Program-made: the position numbers and the translations under genes
NCBI GenBank assembly: GCA_033961575.1
Contig: CM066732.1
Span: 94,665,187 to 94,729,186, forward strand
DNA: 64,000 nt
Reading direction: 5' to 3'
Source of the DNA: Aselliscus stoliczkanus
Lineage: Eukaryota; Chordata; Mammalia; Chiroptera; Hipposideridae
Notes under the pieces: model-generated
Databases searched by the model: none
Told to the model about the DNA's origin: nothing
What the model saw: the letters and a program-made list of their open reading frames with translations, nothing else
Shown: positions 1-12,959 of the stretch, piece after piece
Layout of the letters: each line of letters starts with the position of its first letter
Position numbering within the stretch: position 1 is the stretch's first letter

Positions 1-69
1 TAACATACATAGCAAAGAGTATATGTTCTAAATATACATAGCTATATATAAAATAGAAAAAAGCCTTAT

Positions 70-950
70 TAAAAAATAAATGAACAAAAATACAAATGGG
101 GAATTCACCAAAGAAGAAATACAAACTGCCAAAAAACATTTGAAAACTTGTCCAAATTCACTAATAACCAAAAAAAAAAAAGGGCAGCAAATTGAAGCAA
201 CAATATCATTTTAAACTATCAAATTGGCAACTTTTTTGAATGGTAACACAATTGGCATACATATAGCACTCAAACACTGTTAGTGCAAGTACAAATTTAA
301 CAACATTTTGGGGGGATAATTTGGCAACATAGAGCCAAACTCTTTACCCATACACTCTGACTTAGCAAATTCCATATGGGAATTTTATCCTAAGAAAATA
401 ATTCAAATTATTTTCACAAATGCATAGACAAGGATGCTCATTGTACATGATTTATAATAACAAAAAGACTGAACATAACTTCAAACAAACTATTAGAGGA
501 CTTGCTCAGTAGACACACTAATATAGTATCACGCTATTTAAAACGATGAGGTTGATATATGCTTTAACATAGGAATTTGCCCATCATGCATTGTTAAACG
601 AAACAGCAGGCTCTTACGTGTCTGTAGGCTATGATCCCAGTTTTGTAAAAAGACAAAGACAACAGGAAGGAATGGGACGGAGAGATGGGGTTGGGGTACG
701 GGGTGCTGTGGTAGGAATCAGGAGCATGTGGGAAGCATGTGAATAGGAGAAAACGTCAGGCAGTATAATGGCCAAGCGTTAACTATGGTTGTATTAGAGG
801 TCACCTTTCTAAGAGGTGACATTATGGGTGATTTTTCCTTTCTTCCTTATATTTTTTGGATTGCCTGAATTCTATAAAAAGCCATTTTCACTATGAAAAT
901 TTATTTAAGTTGTAACCAGGTTGGCATAATTACTTTATAATTAAAGAACT
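70..950 (+). mobile_element. Ancient L1M fragment (ORF2 end and 3'UTR)
   Basis: The order of phrases follows the L1M consensus: a remnant of 'gaattcaccaaagaagaaat', then 'ctatcaaattggcaa', 'gggaattttatcctaagaaaa' and 'tgctcattgtacatgatttataataac', ending in 'tatgatcccagttttgtaaaa' and a T-rich 3'UTR. It is heavily diverged, with no open frame and no visible target duplication. The exact L1M subfamily cannot be named by eye. Confidence 0.5.
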
Positions 951-1139
951 TTTTCAACAAATTCTCCTTTATCTTTAGAAGCAGTCATCTATTATCTCTA
1001 GTTGAGAGAATCCTTTGTCTTCACAAAGCATGTTTCTGATTATACTGCACACACACACCAAAAAAAAAAACAACATTAAAACATTTTGTATGTCTGCAGA
1101 GACCCTTTAAAAATGTTCGCTAGTGATTCCATTGGAAAG

Positions 1140-1306
1140 TATTTCAGTGGAGGTGGAACCTGAAACGTCAGACTGTTGCCACTGGTACATAGAGTATCTG
1201 CGGGGGCAGTGGATGGGGGAGAGGTGTTGTCACTTTGTAAGGGGTGAAAGGATAACCATTGCATTGTTTTGTACACCTGAAACAAATAAATAAATAAATA
1301 AATAAT
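1140..1306 (+). mobile_element. Young-type L1 3' end
   Basis: It ends 'ttgcattgttttgtacacctgaaac' followed by an (AAAT)n tail, the same 3' end as the large L1 at 45729-49863, and carries the 'gtcactttgtaaggggtg' block upstream. It is severely 5'-truncated and has no coding sequence. The 60-70 residue minus-strand frames over it are chance. Confidence 0.6.
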
Positions 1307-1967
1307 TCGAAATACTGTACTTCATTCACTAAATAAACTGAGATAAATAACAATCACATTAGCAAATTTATGCCCGAAGCAAGATTACTGAGATAGTCTA
1401 ACTTCAAGAATCAAATACAAACTGAGCTGATATCAAGCACAACAGCTACAAAAATGAAGTAATAAAGGCTTCTCTGTGGTTCCCCAAATTTGTCTTCTCT
1501 TCTCTCTCCCAATTTAAGGAAGGAAAAGGCTATAATACCATAATGATAAAACACGTTAAATGAAGTCCCACCATTTTAGATAGACACTGTGAATTATTCT
1601 AAAAAGATACAAATAGTTTCCTACTTTTTAATATACCCAAGAGGTGAAACTGAGAGTATTCTTTCTGTTTCCAAGACTACACATGTGGTTTTAATAAATC
1701 TTTTATTTCGACTTTTGTTTCTTGGCTATCGTATTTTTAGATCATTTCTAACAACCCGGGGCAGATTCACTTTAAAAAGATAGTTGGACACTTTACATAG
1801 GAGGATCTTTTTCCTTCGCCATTGTTAGATTCCCCTAGAAACTTACGAATGCCTATTTCTTCTACAACCCTAGACAATTAGAGTTTGGGTGAAAATTTTC
1901 ACTTTTTTTTTAGAATAAACCAATGTATCTACATAACACAAAAATCACTTTGTTCTTCTTTAAAACT

Positions 1968-2257
1968 GCCCTGTCCAGTACAGCAGATCACAAGCCACGT
2001 GTGGCTACTGACTAGTCTGGCTCAAGGTGTGCTATAAATGTAAAATACACACTGATTTCAAAACTTAACATGAACATATAGGATTTCATTAATAATTTTC
2101 TATTCATTACCTATTAAAACAATATTTGGGATATACCGAGTTAAACATAGTTTTACCTGTTTCTTTTTGATTTTCTGTAAGCATCTATTAGAAGACTTAG
2201 AGTTACATACGTGGTTTGCATTATATTCCTTTGGACAGGGCTGGTCTAGAATGCTAG
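1968..2257 (+). mobile_element. hAT-type (MER3/MER33-like) DNA transposon fossil
   Basis: The stretch starts 'ctgccctgtccagtacagcag' and ends 'cctttggacagggctggtctag', a degenerate inverted pair. Inside are 'gccacgtgtggctactgac' and 'taaaatacacactgatttc', phrases typical of old non-autonomous hAT elements in placental mammals. The family name is from memory and tentative. Confidence 0.4.
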
Positions 2258-4009
2258 TTCATCACGGTCAGGATTCTTACTACCATCACTGTCACTCTGA
2301 GTCTTCACCAGTGGCCTTTTAGGGAAGGTTTGCTCCCGCCACATTCTGAAAACACCTGTCACTAATTACTCAATTTCCTCAAATATGGCTCTGTGTTTAC
2401 TGGAATCTCCTGTGTTTCTTTAATCTAAGCACTCTGTGCTCCCTGTAATCAGTGTTTTTCCCCTGGATGTTTGGCTGTCAACGCCATACACACTTTAGCA
2501 ATAGGGAGAGGTTATAGTTTTCTCCCACTGGTGGAAGACGTAACTTTCAGTTTGGGGTTGAAACTCACTTCCTACAATGCAGACACGTAGCAATTCCCCA
2601 GTAGAATTCGTTAATTCCCTTCATTCCCCCCGTTGGCTAGCCTCAAAGGTTTGTTAACCATTTTCCTGACCGGAAGTAGGCTCCTTTAGCAGTTAGAATT
2701 GCTTCCATAAAAGAAACCAGATGACCTGTTTGACAGAACCTAAGTTAGGTTGTTTTTCTTAAGAAATAGGTCAGAAGCAAGCATGCCAGGAGTGATGCAC
2801 TGACTTCGTGATGGCATCACTGCCTCTCTCTTTCTGTTCAGTCTTCATGGTCTCAAGATGCCACCTGAAGGTTCCAGCAATATTTCTATGTTCCAGCCAA
2901 GAAGAAGAGAAAGGATGAAGGGCAAAGGGCATATGTCAGCTGAGTCTTTCTCTTTCTCTGTTTATCAGGATATGTCTGCTTCTATCCCATTGGCCAGATT
3001 GGTTTACATGACCACCCCTAGATATAAAAACTTTGGAACAGTGAATATTTATAATTAGGCACATGGCTGTCCCCGAGTTTTATCAGTAAGAAAGAAGGGT
3101 AAATGGATTTGGGGTCGGTAATTGGTAATGTCTAGGATAACTATTTTTTTTATATAACAAATGATTGCAATTTTTTAGAGAGATAAATGCCCGCAAAGAT
3201 AAAGATTACAGAAAAATTCAATGTAATCTACAATCTTCTTGGAGGGTACAAAATTGGGAGAGGAGAAGCCTTGAGAATGGAACATTTTTTACATGAATCA
3301 TTTCATTTTACTGAAATTCTACTTCTTTAACTAGTCCTTAGAGTAACTTTCAGCATCACCTTTGTTGATAGTAAAAGTTTAATGAACACATCCATAAAAA
3401 TTTTTCTAAAAGCACAGTTCAGCTCATATTAAACAGGTGCTCAGAAAACATATTCAGTCTGCCATAGCCTGCTGTGAAATATGGCTCCATTCTACTTTTA
3501 TGATTTTATTTTCCTCTGTTCCCTTCCAGTCAACCTGGATAAAAATAGTAGACCCTGGGTCACGGAAAGACCCAAGTCATTTGCAAAGTCCCAAACTCCT
3601 GTCACCAATTCGATATAATATCAAATTCAGCAATCACTCTAACATTTACCTGAAGCGCTGGTGTTGTTACTAATCACCACTACCTTGGCAAATCTCAATC
3701 ACTAGAAAAGCATTTTTTAATTTAAACAAAAAAAAAACCTGGAAATATAGCTCTTAATACCTCACAAGTGTTAAGGTCCATGTGATGCTGAGCTGAGGCT
3801 GGCAGACTGTGTAGGCTATGGGTGCTGGGCGGGCAGCTAGGTGCACTGGCTAAGTGACTCATTCCCAAATAAGAGCCCCCAAAAAGGTTGGTTCACTCCT
3901 GCATCAGCAAAATTCAAGGTCATGTATTTTTGTTTCATTAGCAAAAGTCAAAACGTTTGATGATTAGTCCATAAAAGCTACTGATCTTCCTTACTGTTCC
4001 CTAAAATGG

Positions 4010-4320
4010 ACCAAGCTTTCCCATACCTGGCCCTAATCCAGCAAGTTATCTTCTTTCTATAATGCCCACCTCCATCTACACAAAGCGAAGCCTTATTCAT
4101 TCCCCAAGATTCAACTCACATTTCACATTTCCCACAAAGCCTTTCTGGATCTCTTCACTACAATCATTCTCCAATTCCAACAAATGTAGCACTTTGTTCA
4201 CACTTCTTTCATGTCACTTGTTTTAGTCTGCCTTATATGATTGTATTTGTTTACTAGTTCTATCCTCTACCACCAGATCAAACGCTTGACTCTATACCCC
4301 ACCTTTAAAAGAGAGTTTCA
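4010..4320 (+). mobile_element. L2-like fragment
   Basis: 'cattccccaagattcaactcac', 'ccacaaagcctttctggatc' and a later 'tgtatttgtttac' fall in the order of the L2 3' end. It is ancient and diverged, with no boundaries that can be set precisely. Confidence 0.45.
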
Positions 4321-5194
4321 TAACATAATACACAGAAATTGGTTTACATTTAATTAAATCTGGATTTGCTTTTTATCTCTTTGAGAGAACAATTTAAATT
4401 AACCTTGCAACGTCATTCACTGCCATCGTTTTTTAAATCTGGTAATGAATTATGACCCTCAGAATAATAATTAACCCATTGCTTTTCATTTGGGAGTCCA
4501 GAAGAAACAAATATATTACAAATATCAGAAGGGATGTCCTATGACTTTTTGAGCAGGGAAAATTGCCTACAAGTGTCTATACAAGGCACTCACTATTCCT
4601 GTATGCAGCCCATGGCCCTCCACCCCCACCCCACCCCTTCATAAATTTAGCAGCAGAATCCATTAACACAAAATTTCTTGAGCTTTGGAAGAGAATGAAT
4701 AAATTTCCTAAACCAATAATTAAAACACAGGATTTTTGTGCCATTTCCAGGTAAGCTCCCATTTAAAATGGAACTTTAAGTGACAAGAAGTCCTAGAATA
4801 GCTGGGACATTTCAATGGCTGGTGACCAGAGCAATTGAAACCTGAGCTATCTTCGAAAATTAAAGCCATGTGATTATAACATCTACATCTGCTTTTGATT
4901 CCAATAGGAGCTTAATTTTTCCTCTAGAATCATCTCACAGACAAAAATAACACTTTGTTGCTGACGGATAGTATACACACAGAAAACTGTAGAGAAAGAT
5001 TTTTGGCTTCTATTAGTTTGAACTATATAAAATTATGAATACGCTTATCATTTTTGACCTATGAAAACGGCAATTACATATGGCTCAGACTAATATTTTT
5101 TAACCCTAGTATTTCATATTGTTTTAAAATTATATTCTAGAACTTTTTTATTTGTAAGGATATGTATAATCCTTACACCAGGAAAAATGTACCA

Positions 5195-7021
5195 GGCATT
5201 AAGAGAATAAATATACATGCCACAGAGTAAGAAAAAATATTTGCAAAACATATATCTGATAATGGACTTCCATTCAAAATACAAACAGAACACTTAAAAC
5301 TCAACAATAAGAAAACAATCCAAGGGCAGGCCAAGTGGTGCGTTGGGTAAGAGCTGGCTTGCGATGACAGCGGCCCCAGTTTGGATCCCACGTATAAGGG
5401 CCAGTGACACTGACCTCTATAGCTAAAATGGTGAACAACAGCTCCACCTGGAGCTAGGCCTGCTGTGAGTCCCCGGGACGGCATAGCTGCAGCCCCTGTT
5501 GCAGTGGGCTGCCATAGGCTACAATGAGTGTCCGGCAACAAGAGTGAGCGGCTGGCAGCCAGTGTGAGCTGCCAAGAGCCTCTGTGAGTGGCTGTCCAGA
5601 GGCCGGCAATCGATCTGCCTCACCCAAGAAGAGCGCAATGATGATACCAACATGGGCCAGTGAAGCAATGTCCTCCACAACTAGACTGAAGAACAAAAGG
5701 ACAGCAACTTGTCTGTTCCCCTTCCCCGATTCCCCAATAAAATCTTTAAAAAAACAAAAAAAGGAAAACAATCCATTTTTTAAACGAGAAAAAGATCTAA
5801 ACAGACACCTCACTAAATAAAATACACAAATGGCAAATAAACATAAAAAAAGATACTCAATATCATATGCCATTAGGCAATTGCAAATTAAAATAACAAT
5901 GAGATACCAGTACTCACCTATTAAAATGTCTAAAATCCAAGACCCTGACCATAGAAAATGCTGACAAGGATGTGGAACAACAGAAACTCTCATTCCTTGG
6001 TGATGGGAATGTAATGGTACAGCCACTTTGGAAGACAGTTTGGCAATTTCTTACAAAGCTAAACATAGGGTACCACAGGATCCAACAATTGCACTCCTAA
6101 GCATTAACCCAAATAAGTTGAAAATTTATGTCCACACAAAAACCTGCACCCAAATATTTGTAGCAGCTTTATTCATAATTGCCAAATCTTGGCAGCAACC
6201 AAGATGTGCTTAGTAGATTAATCTGGTACGGATCCACACAATGGAATATTTTTCATAAATAAGATGAAATGAGCTATTAAGATACATAAGGACATGAATA
6301 AATCCTAAATACATAGTGCGAAGTGAAAGAAGCCATCTAAAGTTTTACATATTGTATTATTCCAACTATATGCCATTATGGAAACTAAGAAGACAGGAAC
6401 AATAAAACATTCTAGAAAACTATAATGACAGCAAAAAGATCACTGGTTGCCAGAGATTCATGTGGAGGGTGAGAAGGATTAACAGGTGGAGCACAGGTGA
6501 TTTTTGGGGCAATGAAACTATCACTCTGTATGACTGTAATTGTGGGTTCATGTCAGAAATTTGTCAAAACCCATAGAATATCCCACACAGAGATCAAAGC
6601 CTAATGTAAACTATGGACTTTTGTTAATAATAACATGTTAATGTCTGCTCATCAATTGTAAGAAATGTACCACACTAATGCAAGATGTTAATAAGAGGGG
6701 AAATTGTGGATCAGTGGTGTCTAGGGGTTAAGGAAGAATTAATGGATAGAACACATGATTTTTAGAGAGGGAAATTATTCTGTGATACTGTAATGGTAGA
6801 AACACGACATTATGCATTTGCTAAATTATATAACTATACACCACAAAGAGTGCACCCTAACATAAAATATGGGCATTAATTCATAATAATGTATCAATAT
6901 TGGTTCATTATTTGTACATTAATGCAAGAGAGAGGAAACTGGGAGTGGGTATATGGGAATGCTATACTTTCTGAGATTTTTTTTCTGTAAACCTAAAACT
7001 GTTCTAAAAAATAAAGTCTAT
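5195..7021 (+). mobile_element. Old L1M element, ORF2 3' part plus 3'UTR
   Basis: A degraded ORF2 C-terminal region ('aaaatatttgcaaaacatata', 'gcaaattaaaataacaatgag', 'ggatgtggaacaacag', 'tccaacaattgcactcctaa') runs into an L1M 3'UTR that ends 'ctaaaaaataaagtctattaaa'. A SINE interrupts it at 5324-5763. The 3'UTR contains two copies of a ~260-bp module (about 6441-6701 and 6709-6960). Long minus-strand frames (122 and 190 codons) over the SINE and L1 are not genes. Confidence 0.7.
5324..5763 (+). mobile_element. tRNA-derived SINE, A-long
   Basis: The head is GGGCAGGCCAAGTGG, a diverged B box 'gtttggatccca' follows, and a long body ends 'ttccccaataaaatctttaa' plus A-run. A perfect 12-bp target duplication, gaaaacaatcca, lies at 5311-5322 and 5764-5775, inside the older L1M element. 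Confidence 0.88.
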
Positions 7022-7035
7022 TAAAAAAAATTGTA

Positions 7036-7449
7036 GGGCCAGCCGAGTGGTGCATTGGTTAAGAGCTGACTTGTCCCGCCAGCAGCCCTGGTTGGGATCC
7101 CACATATGAGGGCCAGTGACACTGCCCTCTACAGCTAAAATGGTGAACAACAGCTCCACCTGGAGCTGGGCTGCTGTGAGTCCCCCATACGGCATAGCTG
7201 CAGCCCCTGCTGCAGTGGGCTGCCATAGGCTACAGTGAGTGGCCAGCAGCCAGTGTGAGCTGCCAGTAGCCGCGGTGAGCGACCATCCAGAGGCCAGAGA
7301 CCAATCTGCCTCATCCGGAAAGAGCACAATGACAATACCAACATGGGCGAGTGAAGCAACATCCTCCGCAACTAGACTGAAGAACAAAAGGACAGCAACT
7401 TGTCTGTTCCCCTCCCCCAATTCCCCAATAAAATCTTTAAAAAAAAAAA
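7036..7449 (+). mobile_element. tRNA-derived SINE, A-long
   Basis: The head GGGCCAGCCGAGTGG with 'ggttgggatcccac' as B box is followed by the full long body ('aacagctccacctggagctgg', 'gactgaagaacaaaaggaca', 'cccaataaaatctttaa'). It landed in the A-rich 3' tail of the preceding L1M. No clear target duplication can be separated from the A-rich flanks. Confidence 0.85.
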
Positions 7450-8725
7450 TTTTAATGTATCAGAGAGTACATTTCTTTATGAAATCTGGTGTGTGTTCCA
7501 ATTTAAAAACTGTTTAACATAAAAAGTTCAAGTAATAAGCGCTAACACTTTAAAAAGCTAAAGTAAGGAGGGGCAATAAGAAAGGCAGATAAACAGTCGA
7601 AAAAAATCCATCTTACTGGGAAAAATATAGCAGTGATGTATTATTGCAAATGTAGGTTATGTGTGGTTATATTTCCTTTTCTTTCTTCTGCCCTACAGTT
7701 CAGAGGCTGATGTGCTATTCTAGAAAAGCTATATAACTTTTCTCTGGCTGATTTGAAAATATTGGTTTGTTCTCACTAGAGAGATGATATAAAGAAAAAT
7801 GAGGGGGAAATAAGTGTAAGTGCCAGGATCCTGTGCAGAGATCAAGAAAGATCTAACTTCAAGAATTTCCACTTTCATTTTATTTTCATTTCTATGAGTT
7901 CTAAATGGTTCCATTTCAAGTCTTCCATTGCCATACTCTTAAAAGCCCCTTTCATTTCTTTAAATATATTAAACAGACTTATTTTACATTCTGAAATAGA
8001 GTATTCCAAACTGCAGTCTACATGGAACTGATTCTATAGTGTGTTTTTTCTATTAACTCTTGCTTATGGTGGCTTACTTCCATTTGTGGTGGTGGGGTTG
8101 GGACGGGTGAGGTGTCTTCTTGTGAATTCATAGTCCTCAAACTTTATTTGTAGAAACTATTTCATATCTAGATTTAAATTGTTCTTCCAGAGAGAGTTCC
8201 GTTTCCTTCCATCAGGAGCCAGGAGTTCTGCCAACCTAAGACCACTTTCAACTAAACATGCAGCTTGGGGTTTTGCAGGCCCTACAGGTAGTGTGAACTC
8301 AAACCCAAAAACCTACCTTCATGAAGACTTGTAGTTAGAAATTCTCATGGGAGACTTCCCCACCATTCCACCCACAACCAAAGCAGATATAGATAGATAC
8401 AGATAAATATATAGATATAAATTCCCATCACTCCCTCTTCAGAGCAGGGTTTTCCTAGTTCATCCACTGAGGTTTTAACCATTTGATGTGCCAACTCTAT
8501 ATGGGAGTTCTGATTGGACCTCTTCAGCCTCAGGCTCTGTCTCCTGAGCCCTCTACACATGGCCTGTTAAAACCCAGGCTTTAGGCAATTAGAGATCAAC
8601 AGATAGATACCTCGGGGACAAATAGTGCCTCCAATGGCCTTACCCCTCCTTTGTCATCTCTGTCCTCCAAGGAATTCCCCTACTTTTTTGCCAGCTCAGC
8701 CATGCTTTAAAAATTACCTTCAATA

Positions 8726-8838
8726 GGGCCGGCTGAGTGGCACGGTGGTTAAGAGATGGCTTTGGAAGCCAGCGGCCCCGGTTCAGGTCCCACATATGAG
8801 GGCCAGTGACACTGCCCTCACATACACAAAAAAAAAGT
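8726..8838 (+). mobile_element. tRNA-derived SINE, A-short
   Basis: Only the ~100-bp tRNA-like head is present (ggccggctgagtggc ... 'ggttcaggtcccacatatga' ... 'gacactgccctc') with an A-rich tail. The target duplication is attaccttcaata (8713-8725) against attgccttcaata (8839-8851), one mismatch. Confidence 0.87.
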
Positions 8839-8924
8839 ATTGCCTTCAATAAATTTATTTTATCCAGCATATGTGGGTTTGCTCTGCTAAGAGGAGTTTC
8901 TCTAAACATAGAATCTGCCATATA

Positions 8925-10210
8925 TTGGGTTGTCAGAAAAGGCATGACGCACATGCCATCTGTTTGCAACAGGTGGCGCTAATTCATTTTCAGAAGTACT
9001 AGAGTCATTCACATCTGTTATTGCTATGTCATTTGACAGCTGACAAGTCTAGCTTCATTCTAAAAAAAATTGAGCGATTTGGTTGAGTTTTGGAGATATT
9101 ACAACAAGTTGAAGACCAAACTGTGCATTTTTGCCATATTTTACTGTTTTACTTCCATAAAGGGAAGAACGCACTTCTTGTGAAAAGTTGCATAAAGTTT
9201 ATGGTGACAATGCACTACAAGAACATCAGTGCCAGTGATGGTTCAGGAAATTCCGTGCTGGTGATTCTGATCTCAAAGATGCTCCTCGGTCAGGGAGGCC
9301 CATCGAGGTGGATGACGACAAAATAAAGGCATTGATCAAGTGAAACCCACGTTACATGACACGAGAGATTGCATGGACATTGAACATCCATCATTCAAGT
9401 ATTCACGATCACCTGAATAAGCTAGGATATGTAAGCAAGCTCGATATTTGGGTTCCGCATGAACTCAAAGAAGTTCATTTGATGGTGCGTATAAACATCT
9501 GCAATATGCTCATTAAACATGAGGAAAATGATCCTTTTTTGAAGCGACTGATAACCGGTGATGAGAACTGGAATGTTTACAACAATGTGGTGAGCAAAAG
9601 GTCTTGGTCCTTACGTGATGATTTGCCTCAAATGACATCAAAAGCAGACATTCATCAGAGGAAGGTTATATTCTCAGTGTGGTGGGATTTTAAAGGTGTC
9701 GTGCTTTTCGAGCTCCTACCAAGGCACCAAACAATCAATTCGAATGTGTACTGTTGGCAATTGGACAGTCTGAATGAATCAATCATCCAGAAACGTCCAG
9801 AGCTCATTAATTATAAAGGAGTTGTGTTTCACTGTGACAACTTGGCAAGACCACGTGCAAGTTTGATCACCCATCAAAAATTATTGGAGCTTGGATGGGA
9901 TGTGTTGCCACACCCATCATACTCGCCTGACCTTGTGCCGTCAGACTTCCACCTGTTTCACTCTCTTCAAAACTCCTTGCATGGTATAACGTTCAGTTCA
10001 GATGAGGCTGTAAATCAGCACCTTGTTCAGTTTTTCGCAAATAAAGACAGGTCTTTCTATGAACAAGGAATTATGAAGCTCACTGAAAGATGGCAAAAGG
10101 TTATCAAACAAAACAGGCAATATGTCATTGATTGATCTTTGTTCTTTATATAAATAAATGACCTTTGAAGAACATAGACAAAATACGTCATGACTTTTCA
10201 GACTACCCAA
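8925..10210 (+). mobile_element. Full-length mariner DNA transposon
   Basis: Inverted ends TTGGGTTGTCAGAAAA (left) and TTGGGTAGTCTGAAAA (right end read inward) bound 1286 bp, a normal mariner length. The element is flanked by TA on both sides (8923-8924 and 10211-10212), the expected duplication for Tc1/mariner. It contains a broken transposase gene (separate entry). Two ~80-bp MITEs in the window share its ends. The family is not named here. Confidence 0.92.
9070..10135 (+). pseudogene. Mariner transposase, inactivated
   Basis: Mariner transposases bind the inverted ends and cut and paste the element through a DDD catalytic triad. The 3' 259 codons (from an internal ATG at 9356) are open and contain WVPHEL, TGDENW (first Asp at 9560-9562), HCDN (second Asp 9836-9838) and YSPDLVPSDFHLF (third Asp 9944-9946). 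It ends at the typical 'QYVID' plus stop. The N-terminal DNA-binding half is broken: the frame shifts around 9165-9200, and a TGA stop sits at 9341-9343 just before NPRYMTREIA. One extra Leu after HCDN makes the spacing of the last two Asp 35 rather than the usual 34 residues. The catalytic residues survive but the protein cannot be made whole. Confidence 0.88.
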
Positions 10211-12531
10211 TAGAACTCTCCCACTCAAGAGACTTGGCACAAGGGCCTGGTTGCAAGATCACGTTTTCTCCTATTTCTAATATGAAACTTTACATAATTC
10301 ATAACCCCAGGCAATGTTTTTGTTTTGTTTTAGCTTTTTCCAACTTCCTTCCGTGGCCACGGAAACCCCACACTGGCCTCGGTTCCACACAGCGAATCTG
10401 GTTCTGGTCCCTGGCCTCACATGGATCACTCTGACCTCACATCAGTCAAACTCCCAGCTTCAGGTCAGTTAAGTTGTGTGTTTCTGTTGCACTTCTGCTC
10501 ACAGAGTAATACATCTTGCTTTATTATTATGCTCTGTCTTAAATTTTTTATATAGTTGGAGCCACAGTAAGTATAAATTTAGGTTAATACATGACCTTGA
10601 CAAAAAAAAAAAACAAGATTAAACTATTTTTTTAAATAAAATTTTCAGACAGAATTTTATGGGCATTATTTTTTCATTGTCATATATGTTTTCTCCTAAA
10701 ACAATAGCATCAAAGCTAGCATGTCAGTGAGCAATGGTATTCTGTTAATCAGACAGGATGTTAAGAAGAAGAATTTAATAGATAAAGATAACCTCTGAGC
10801 CCAGTAAACCAGAGATGGCAGCCTCTGTGGTTCCCTATAATATAAATGAGCCAAAGAGCTGGAAACCAAAAACCAGGGCAGAATCCGGCGATATCAAAAC
10901 ATCACTATCTAGGAGGAACATAGTCCCAAGAAACACAAGATGAAGGTAAAGAAAGGAGAGGACAGCCACCTCTCGATGACTGAGATCCAGGAAGCTCGTT
11001 GCTCAGAACCATGGCCTCCACATCAGAGGTCAAGAATGGGCCTACATTCGGTGCTCTTCAAAGTGTGGTCTGCCAGTCAGTGCCAGTCTTCAAACTGTTA
11101 CCAGTCAGCTATGAGATAAGGAGCTATGCCAGAATCTAAATCAATCATGTCACCAAGCTAGCTTTTCTTGATCAATAACAAATGTACGGATTTTCGTTCT
11201 GGTGAAAGTTCCTTAACCTCACTAATACCAAACAGTTCTCTGACCATCTCCACTGAGATCACTGCGCTAGAGAATCTTTGCTTTGGTCAGCCTTACATGG
11301 CAACCAGAAGCAGATCTAGGATCTGAAGGTTTGCTTTAAAAAAATTTTAAAAAATGGCTAGAGCTTGTTAAGAAAACAATGCAAGTATGAAAGATCACAT
11401 TTGAATACTAATAGCACCTCAATTGGGAAAGAATTGTTCAGGAATTTAATATACTAAAAGAATGACACTAAAAATGACCTCAGGTGTTGAGAAAGAAATT
11501 AAATAGTATTACTAGCCCATGTTAACATCCAAATAGTAGGCTTGAGCTCAACCTCTAAAACTGTCATAATTTTTATTTATGCATTCTAATTTTATGTTGA
11601 TAAATGCTATACTGGTTAAGTGTGCTTTATGCGTATGTATATAGCATATTACAATTTTTATAACATTTATTTCATATTATATAATTATATTTAATTATAT
11701 GCTTCAATGGGATATTGTTTGCTTACTGCCTGAATCTTCCACATGCACTTGTTCCATGTAACTACATCCATGGTCAACGGACTTAACGGATGAACTTTGA
11801 AAACTAATTCAGAAAGCAAGAGGTAAGTTACGCTAAAACCTAACTAGCTGTATTATCTGTTTATAAAGCTTCTGCTCAACAATAAAGCTTTAAGGAAAAA
11901 CCAGGTAATATTATACATCAAAGTTGCCATCAAAATTTTCCTTTTTGAAGTAAATTACATGATATGCAACATATCATTCAAAAACAGCACAATACCTACC
12001 CCTTCTCTAACGTTATCAGGTCTGCATTACCTTAATATATGTGAAGAATTATAATCCAAAAGAAAATATCTTTAATACTTTTTAAAAATGTTTTATTATA
12101 TAGGCAGAATGTGAGATATATTTATAACTCCTTTCATTCCAAAATAGATTTGAAGCTGAAATCTATTTTATAAGGGGATTAAAAATTATAGCTGAAACAA
12201 AATAAGTCAATGAAAACATTCAGCTAATATCTTATTCCCAAAGTACGACAGCTAATTTCCTTTTCAATTTATACTATGCTATACTCAAATACTATATATA
12301 AACAATAACTTTTTAAAGATTACTGGCTCATTTATTCAATCCAAAATAATTTCTGAACACCAGCCATGTACCTGTAACTGCTACATGCTGTTTCTCAAAC
12401 ATTATTATTCATTTCTCAACCATATTATTCACTTGCAAGATTTGTTAAGATTTCTGCATCAAGTGATGTAGAAATATACATACAAGTGCTTCTGAAAATT
12501 ATATGTCCTGCTTGTTTCAAAATGTGTTGCT

Positions 12532-12959
12532 TGGGACGGCTGAGTGGCACATTGGTTAAGAGCTGGTTTGGGATGCAAGTGGCCCCGGTTCAGATCCCAC
12601 ATATGAGGGCAAGTGACACTGCCCTCTACAGCTAACAACAGCTCCACCTGGAGCTGGGCTGCGCGAGCCCCGGCGACGGTGTAGGCTGCAGCCCCTACTG
12701 CAGTGGGCTGCCATAGGCTACAGTGAGTGGCCGGCAGCCAGCGTGAGCTGCCAATAGCCACGGTGAGCGACCATCCAGAGGCCAGAGACCGATCTGCCTC
12801 ATCCAGGAACAGCGCAATGACAATACCAACATGGGCCAGTGAAGCAATGTCCTCCAACTAGACTGAAGAACAAAAAGACAGCAACTTGTCTGTTCCTCTT
12901 CCCCGATTCCCCAACGCTGTTCCCCTCCCCCAATTCCCCAAGAAAATCTTTAAAAAAGA
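12532..12959 (+). mobile_element. tRNA-derived SINE, A-long
   Basis: The head is 'gggacggctgagtggcacattgg', with B box 'ggttcagatcccac' and the long body, whose TTCCCC...CCCCAATTCCCC tail unit is doubled. The target duplication is aaaatgtgttgct (12519-12531) against aaaatgtgtttct (12960-12972), one mismatch. Confidence 0.85.

Noticed and set aside
2246..2345. Short minus-strand frame MWREQTFPKRPLVKTQ... after an acceptor-like tttcag
   Set aside because: It ends at the boundary of a hAT-type remnant and does not resemble the FSIP1 C-terminus. A 32-codon frame is within chance.
5173..6026. Overlapping minus-strand frames of 122 and 190 codons
   Set aside because: They run through an A-long SINE and decayed L1M sequence; the SINE portion recurs in frames at 7004, 12459, 25575, 50707, 54358, 59577 and 60210.
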